Made by a program: the position numbers and the translations under genes. This document shows, piece after piece, positions 5,994 through 7,419 of a DNA stretch of 7,419 bases. The stretch's first letter is position 1; each line of letters begins with the position of its first letter. Below the pieces are notes generated by a model, which did not search any database, was not told the DNA's origin, and worked only from the letters and a program-made list of their open reading frames with translations. The DNA is from Bacillota bacterium. Its GTDB lineage: Bacteria; Bacillota; Clostridia; Lutisporales; Lutisporaceae. The DNA is taken from positions 1 through 7,419 of the forward strand of contig JALNWH010000093.1 of assembly GCA_023230985.1 (NCBI GenBank). The letters are read 5' to 3'.

Positions 5994-6758
5994 ATGAGAA
6001 ATATTAAAATAATAATTGAATACGATGGGACAAAATATAGCGGTTGGCAAATGCAAAAAAATTCTATAACAATACAAGAAGAATTACAAAAAGCTATTTT
6101 TAAAATAACAGGAGAAAGAGTAAATATTATCGGTGCAGGCCGGACTGATGCTGGAGTGCATGCTAAAGGCCAAGTTGCAAACTTTATTACGAAATCGGGT
6201 ATACCGGAAAAGCAATTTTCCTGGGCACTCAACTCTGTTTTAAAAAAAGATATAGTGGTAAAGGATTCGCAGGAAATGCCAATTGATTTTCATGCTTGCT
6301 TTGATGCTAAATCAAAAATATACAGTTACACAATATATAACAGCGTATTTCCCCCGGGAATAATGAGAGACTATATGTACCACTTTAAATATAAAAAAAT
6401 GCTGGAAATAGAAAAAATTAAAGAAGCAGCAGATTGTTTTGTCGGTACTTTTGATTTTAAAGGATTTATGGCAGCGGGAAGCAGCATAAAGAATACAGTT
6501 AGAACTATATACAGCATTGAGATTATTGAAAATGATGATATTATAAAAATACTTTATCATGGGAATGGATTTTTATATAAAATGATAAGAATGATTACCG
6601 GTACAATATTGTATGCGGGAATTAATAAAATAAATATCGAAGAGATATTAAAAAAATTGGAAACGGGTAATAAGAAAATTTTAGGGGCGACAGCTCCTGC
6701 TCACGGTCTATGCTTGGAAAAGGTATTTTATGTTGACACACCAGGCTCAATATATTAG
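5994..6758 (+). CDS. truA: tRNA pseudouridine(38-40) synthase TruA
   Basis: TruA converts uridines 38-40 of the tRNA anticodon stem-loop to pseudouridine, which steadies decoding. The product is 254 residues, normal length. Catalytic Asp52 sits in the family motif GAGRTDAGVHA (47-57). Other conserved parts are the start IEYDGTKYSGWQ (8-19), the tyrosine segment KIYSYTIYN (108-116), GNGFLYKMIRMITG (190-203, with Arg199) and the ending GATAPAHGLCLEKV (231-244). The ATG is preceded by a modest AAGGT (5982-5986), 7 bases away, weaker than the ribosomal-gene sites. The ecfT-truA-rplM order is the common Firmicutes one. Its last codons carry a promoter for rplM, whose -10 box includes the truA stop codon. 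Confidence 0.97.
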   Translation: MRNIKIIIEYDGTKYSGWQMQKNSITIQEELQKAIFKITGERVNIIGAGRTDAGVHAKGQVANFITKSGIPEKQFSWALNSVLKKDIVVKDSQEMPIDFHACFDAKSKIYSYTIYNSVFPPGIMRDYMYHFKYKKMLEIEKIKEAADCFVGTFDFKGFMAAGSSIKNTVRTIYSIEIIENDDIIKILYHGNGFLYKMIRMITGTILYAGINKINIEEILKKLETGNKKILGATAPAHGLCLEKVFYVDTPGSIY

Positions 6759-6761
6759 AAT
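6733..6761 (+). promoter_or_regulatory. Sigma-A-type promoter for rplM-rpsI, inside the 3' end of truA
   Basis: TTGACA (6733-6738) matches the -35 consensus exactly. After a 17-base spacer, TAGAAT (6756-6761) matches the -10 consensus in 5 of 6 bases. The -35 lies in the truA codons for Val-Asp-Thr, and the -10 contains the truA TAG stop. Transcription should begin near 6767-6768, giving rplM a leader of about 157 bases. This is the best promoter match in the window and implies that rplM-rpsI can be expressed independently of the upstream genes. Confidence 0.75.
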
Positions 6762-6766
6762 GTTAT

Positions 6767-6813
6767 TGTTGTATATATAGATCCACTGCCCCGGGTCAAA
6801 GATATTATCAACA
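6767..6813 (+). ncRNA. Candidate L13 leader (autoregulatory structure in the rplM 5' UTR)
   Basis: The first 47 bases of the predicted rplM transcript fold into one stem-loop. TGTTG (6767-6771) pairs with CAACA (6809-6813). A bulged AT helix (6772-6776 with 6802-6807) comes next, then an internal loop, then GATCC (6780-6784) with GGGTC (6793-6797) around an 8-base loop ending in CCCC. The loop's CCCC (6789-6792) could also pair with GGGG at 6871-6874. Firmicutes are known to carry an L13 leader upstream of rplM-rpsI, and the position and size here fit. I have not compared it with the family consensus, so the identification rests on position and foldability. Confidence 0.5.
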
Positions 6814-6910
6814 TTTAATATAGAAAAAAATATGATTATTATAGCATTATATGCATATTATTTTATTTGTGGGGATAAAACATATGTATATGGGATTTAA
6901 AGACTATTGC

Positions 6911-6918
6911 GAGGAGGG
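6911..6918 (+). promoter_or_regulatory. Ribosome binding site that fixes the rplM start
   Basis: GAGGAGGG is 6 bases before ATG 6925 and falls inside the longer open frame from TTG 6907. This rules out the longer start and agrees with the conserved L13 N-terminus. Confidence 0.9.
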
Positions 6919-6924
6919 AAACCT

Positions 6925-7359
6925 ATGAAATCTTTTATGGCAAAAGCCGATGAAGTAGAGAGAAGATGGTATGTAATAGACGCTGAAGGAAAAGTTCTAG
7001 GAAGAATGGCTAGTGAAATAGCAAAGATTTTAAGAGGAAAGAATAAGCCTATATATACGCCTTATGTAGATACAGGCGATTTCGTTATTGTTATAAATGC
7101 AGAAAAAGTTGTTTTGACGGGCAACAAATTAGATCAAAAATTATATAGAAAGCATTCCGGTTATCCCGGCGGATTAAAGGAAACCCCTTATAGAAGAATA
7201 ATGGCGGAAAAACCTGAATTTGCCGTTTATAAGGCAGTGAAGGGAATGCTTCCTCATAACCCATTAGGCAGGAAAATGTTGAAAAAGCTAAGAGTTTATA
7301 AAGGCTCGGAACATGGACACGAGGCACAAAAGCCTGAGTTGCTTGAGCTTAATATATAA
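6925..7359 (+). CDS. rplM: 50S ribosomal protein L13
   Basis: L13 is an early-assembly protein of the large subunit. Counted from the ATG at 6925 the product is 144 residues, the normal length, starting MKSFMAKADEVERRWYVIDA. Family segments are LGRMASEIAKILRGK (25-39), HSGYPGGLK (77-85) and the C-terminal signature VKGMLPHNPLGRKMLKKLRV (105-124), followed by YKGSEHGH. The frame stays open to a TTG at 6907, but that longer version would translate the Shine-Dalgarno sequence GAGGAGGG (6911-6918). The site is 6 bases from the ATG and fixes the start there. rpsI begins 20 bases after the stop; rplM-rpsI is the conserved pair. Expression is likely driven by the promoter at 6733-6761 and modulated by the leader. 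Confidence 0.97.
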   Translation: MKSFMAKADEVERRWYVIDAEGKVLGRMASEIAKILRGKNKPIYTPYVDTGDFVIVINAEKVVLTGNKLDQKLYRKHSGYPGGLKETPYRRIMAEKPEFAVYKAVKGMLPHNPLGRKMLKKLRVYKGSEHGHEAQKPELLELNI

Positions 7360-7379
7360 GAGGGAAGGAGGAAGTGATT

Positions 7380-7419
7380 ATGGCTACAGTTCAGTACTAT
7401 GGAACCGGTAGAAGAAAAA
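7380..7419 (+). CDS. rpsI: 30S ribosomal protein S9 (5' part, cut by the window end)
   Basis: The visible 13 codons read MATVQYYGTGRRK, the standard N-terminus of S9 in Firmicutes. S9 lies in the head of the small subunit, and its C-terminal tail reaches the P-site tRNA; that part is outside the window. The ATG is 8 bases after GGAGG (7367-7371) within a strong purine-rich site, and 20 bases after the rplM stop. Pairing with rplM confirms the call. The gene runs off the right edge and shows no sign of damage in the visible part. Confidence 0.93.
   Translation, partial: MATVQYYGTGRRK

Noticed and set aside
5793..6232. Minus-strand open frames across the ecfT-truA junction and elsewhere (for example 3665-3949, 2520-2801)
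   Set aside because: They lie opposite well-conserved genes, lack ribosome binding sites and resemble no protein family I know. They are shadows of the coding strand.
6844..6854. GCAT-TAT-ATGC hairpin in the rplM leader as an attenuator
   Set aside because: Only four pairs in a very AT-rich stretch, and no clean T run follows.
6907..6924. Longer start for rplM at TTG 6907, adding six residues
   Set aside because: The extension consists of the Shine-Dalgarno sequence GAGGAGGG translated as protein. L13 proteins begin at MKSFMAK, and the ATG at 6925 has ideal spacing.
1..7419. A novel multi-gene system, mobile element, CRISPR array or defence island
   Set aside because: Every gene belongs to a recognised conserved family in its usual order. 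There are no transposase, integrase, repeat-array or anomalous-composition signals. The novelty, if any, is in the intergenic RNA structures.

Overview
The window is a contiguous stretch of bacterial housekeeping DNA from the end of the ribosomal-protein superoperon (S10-spc-alpha region). The gene order is infA, rpmJ, rpsM, rpsK, rpsD, rpoA, rplQ, ecfA1, ecfA2, ecfT, truA, rplM and the start of rpsI, all on the + strand. AT-rich DNA, strong GGAGG-type ribosome binding sites before most genes, and the block rplQ-ecfA1-ecfA2-ecfT-truA-rplM-rpsI point to a low-GC Gram-positive (Firmicutes/Bacillota). rpsD lies inside the alpha cluster between rpsK and rpoA, whereas Bacillus keeps it elsewhere. 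This favours Clostridia, but nothing finer than class can be said from the sequence alone.

Region 1 (1-3298) is the translation and transcription block: a probable tail of an upstream gene, then IF-1, L36, S13, S11, S4, RNA polymerase alpha and L17. Gaps are short except the 89-bp rpmJ-rpsM gap, which can fold into two hairpins, the second covering the rpsM ribosome binding site, and the 57-bp rpsD-rpoA gap. L36 and S4 are both the cysteine-containing, zinc-binding type.

Region 2 (3299-5867) starts with a terminator-like hairpin and then carries the shared energising module of ECF vitamin/metal transporters: two different ATPases and the transmembrane coupling protein. The three genes overlap end to start, so their translation is probably coupled. 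No substrate-binding S component is present, as expected for a group II module that serves S components encoded elsewhere.

Region 3 (5868-7419) holds truA (tRNA pseudouridine synthase) behind a 126-bp gap with a perfect inverted repeat, and then the rplM-rpsI pair. A near-consensus sigma-A promoter lies in the last codons of truA, with the truA stop codon inside its -10 box. The transcript it would start begins with a foldable leader that is a good candidate for the L13 autoregulatory leader known in Firmicutes.

I see no mobile element, CRISPR array, tRNA, rRNA, prophage gene or defence gene. The gene content is conserved and ordinary. The points of interest are regulatory and lie between genes; no undescribed multi-gene system is visible.
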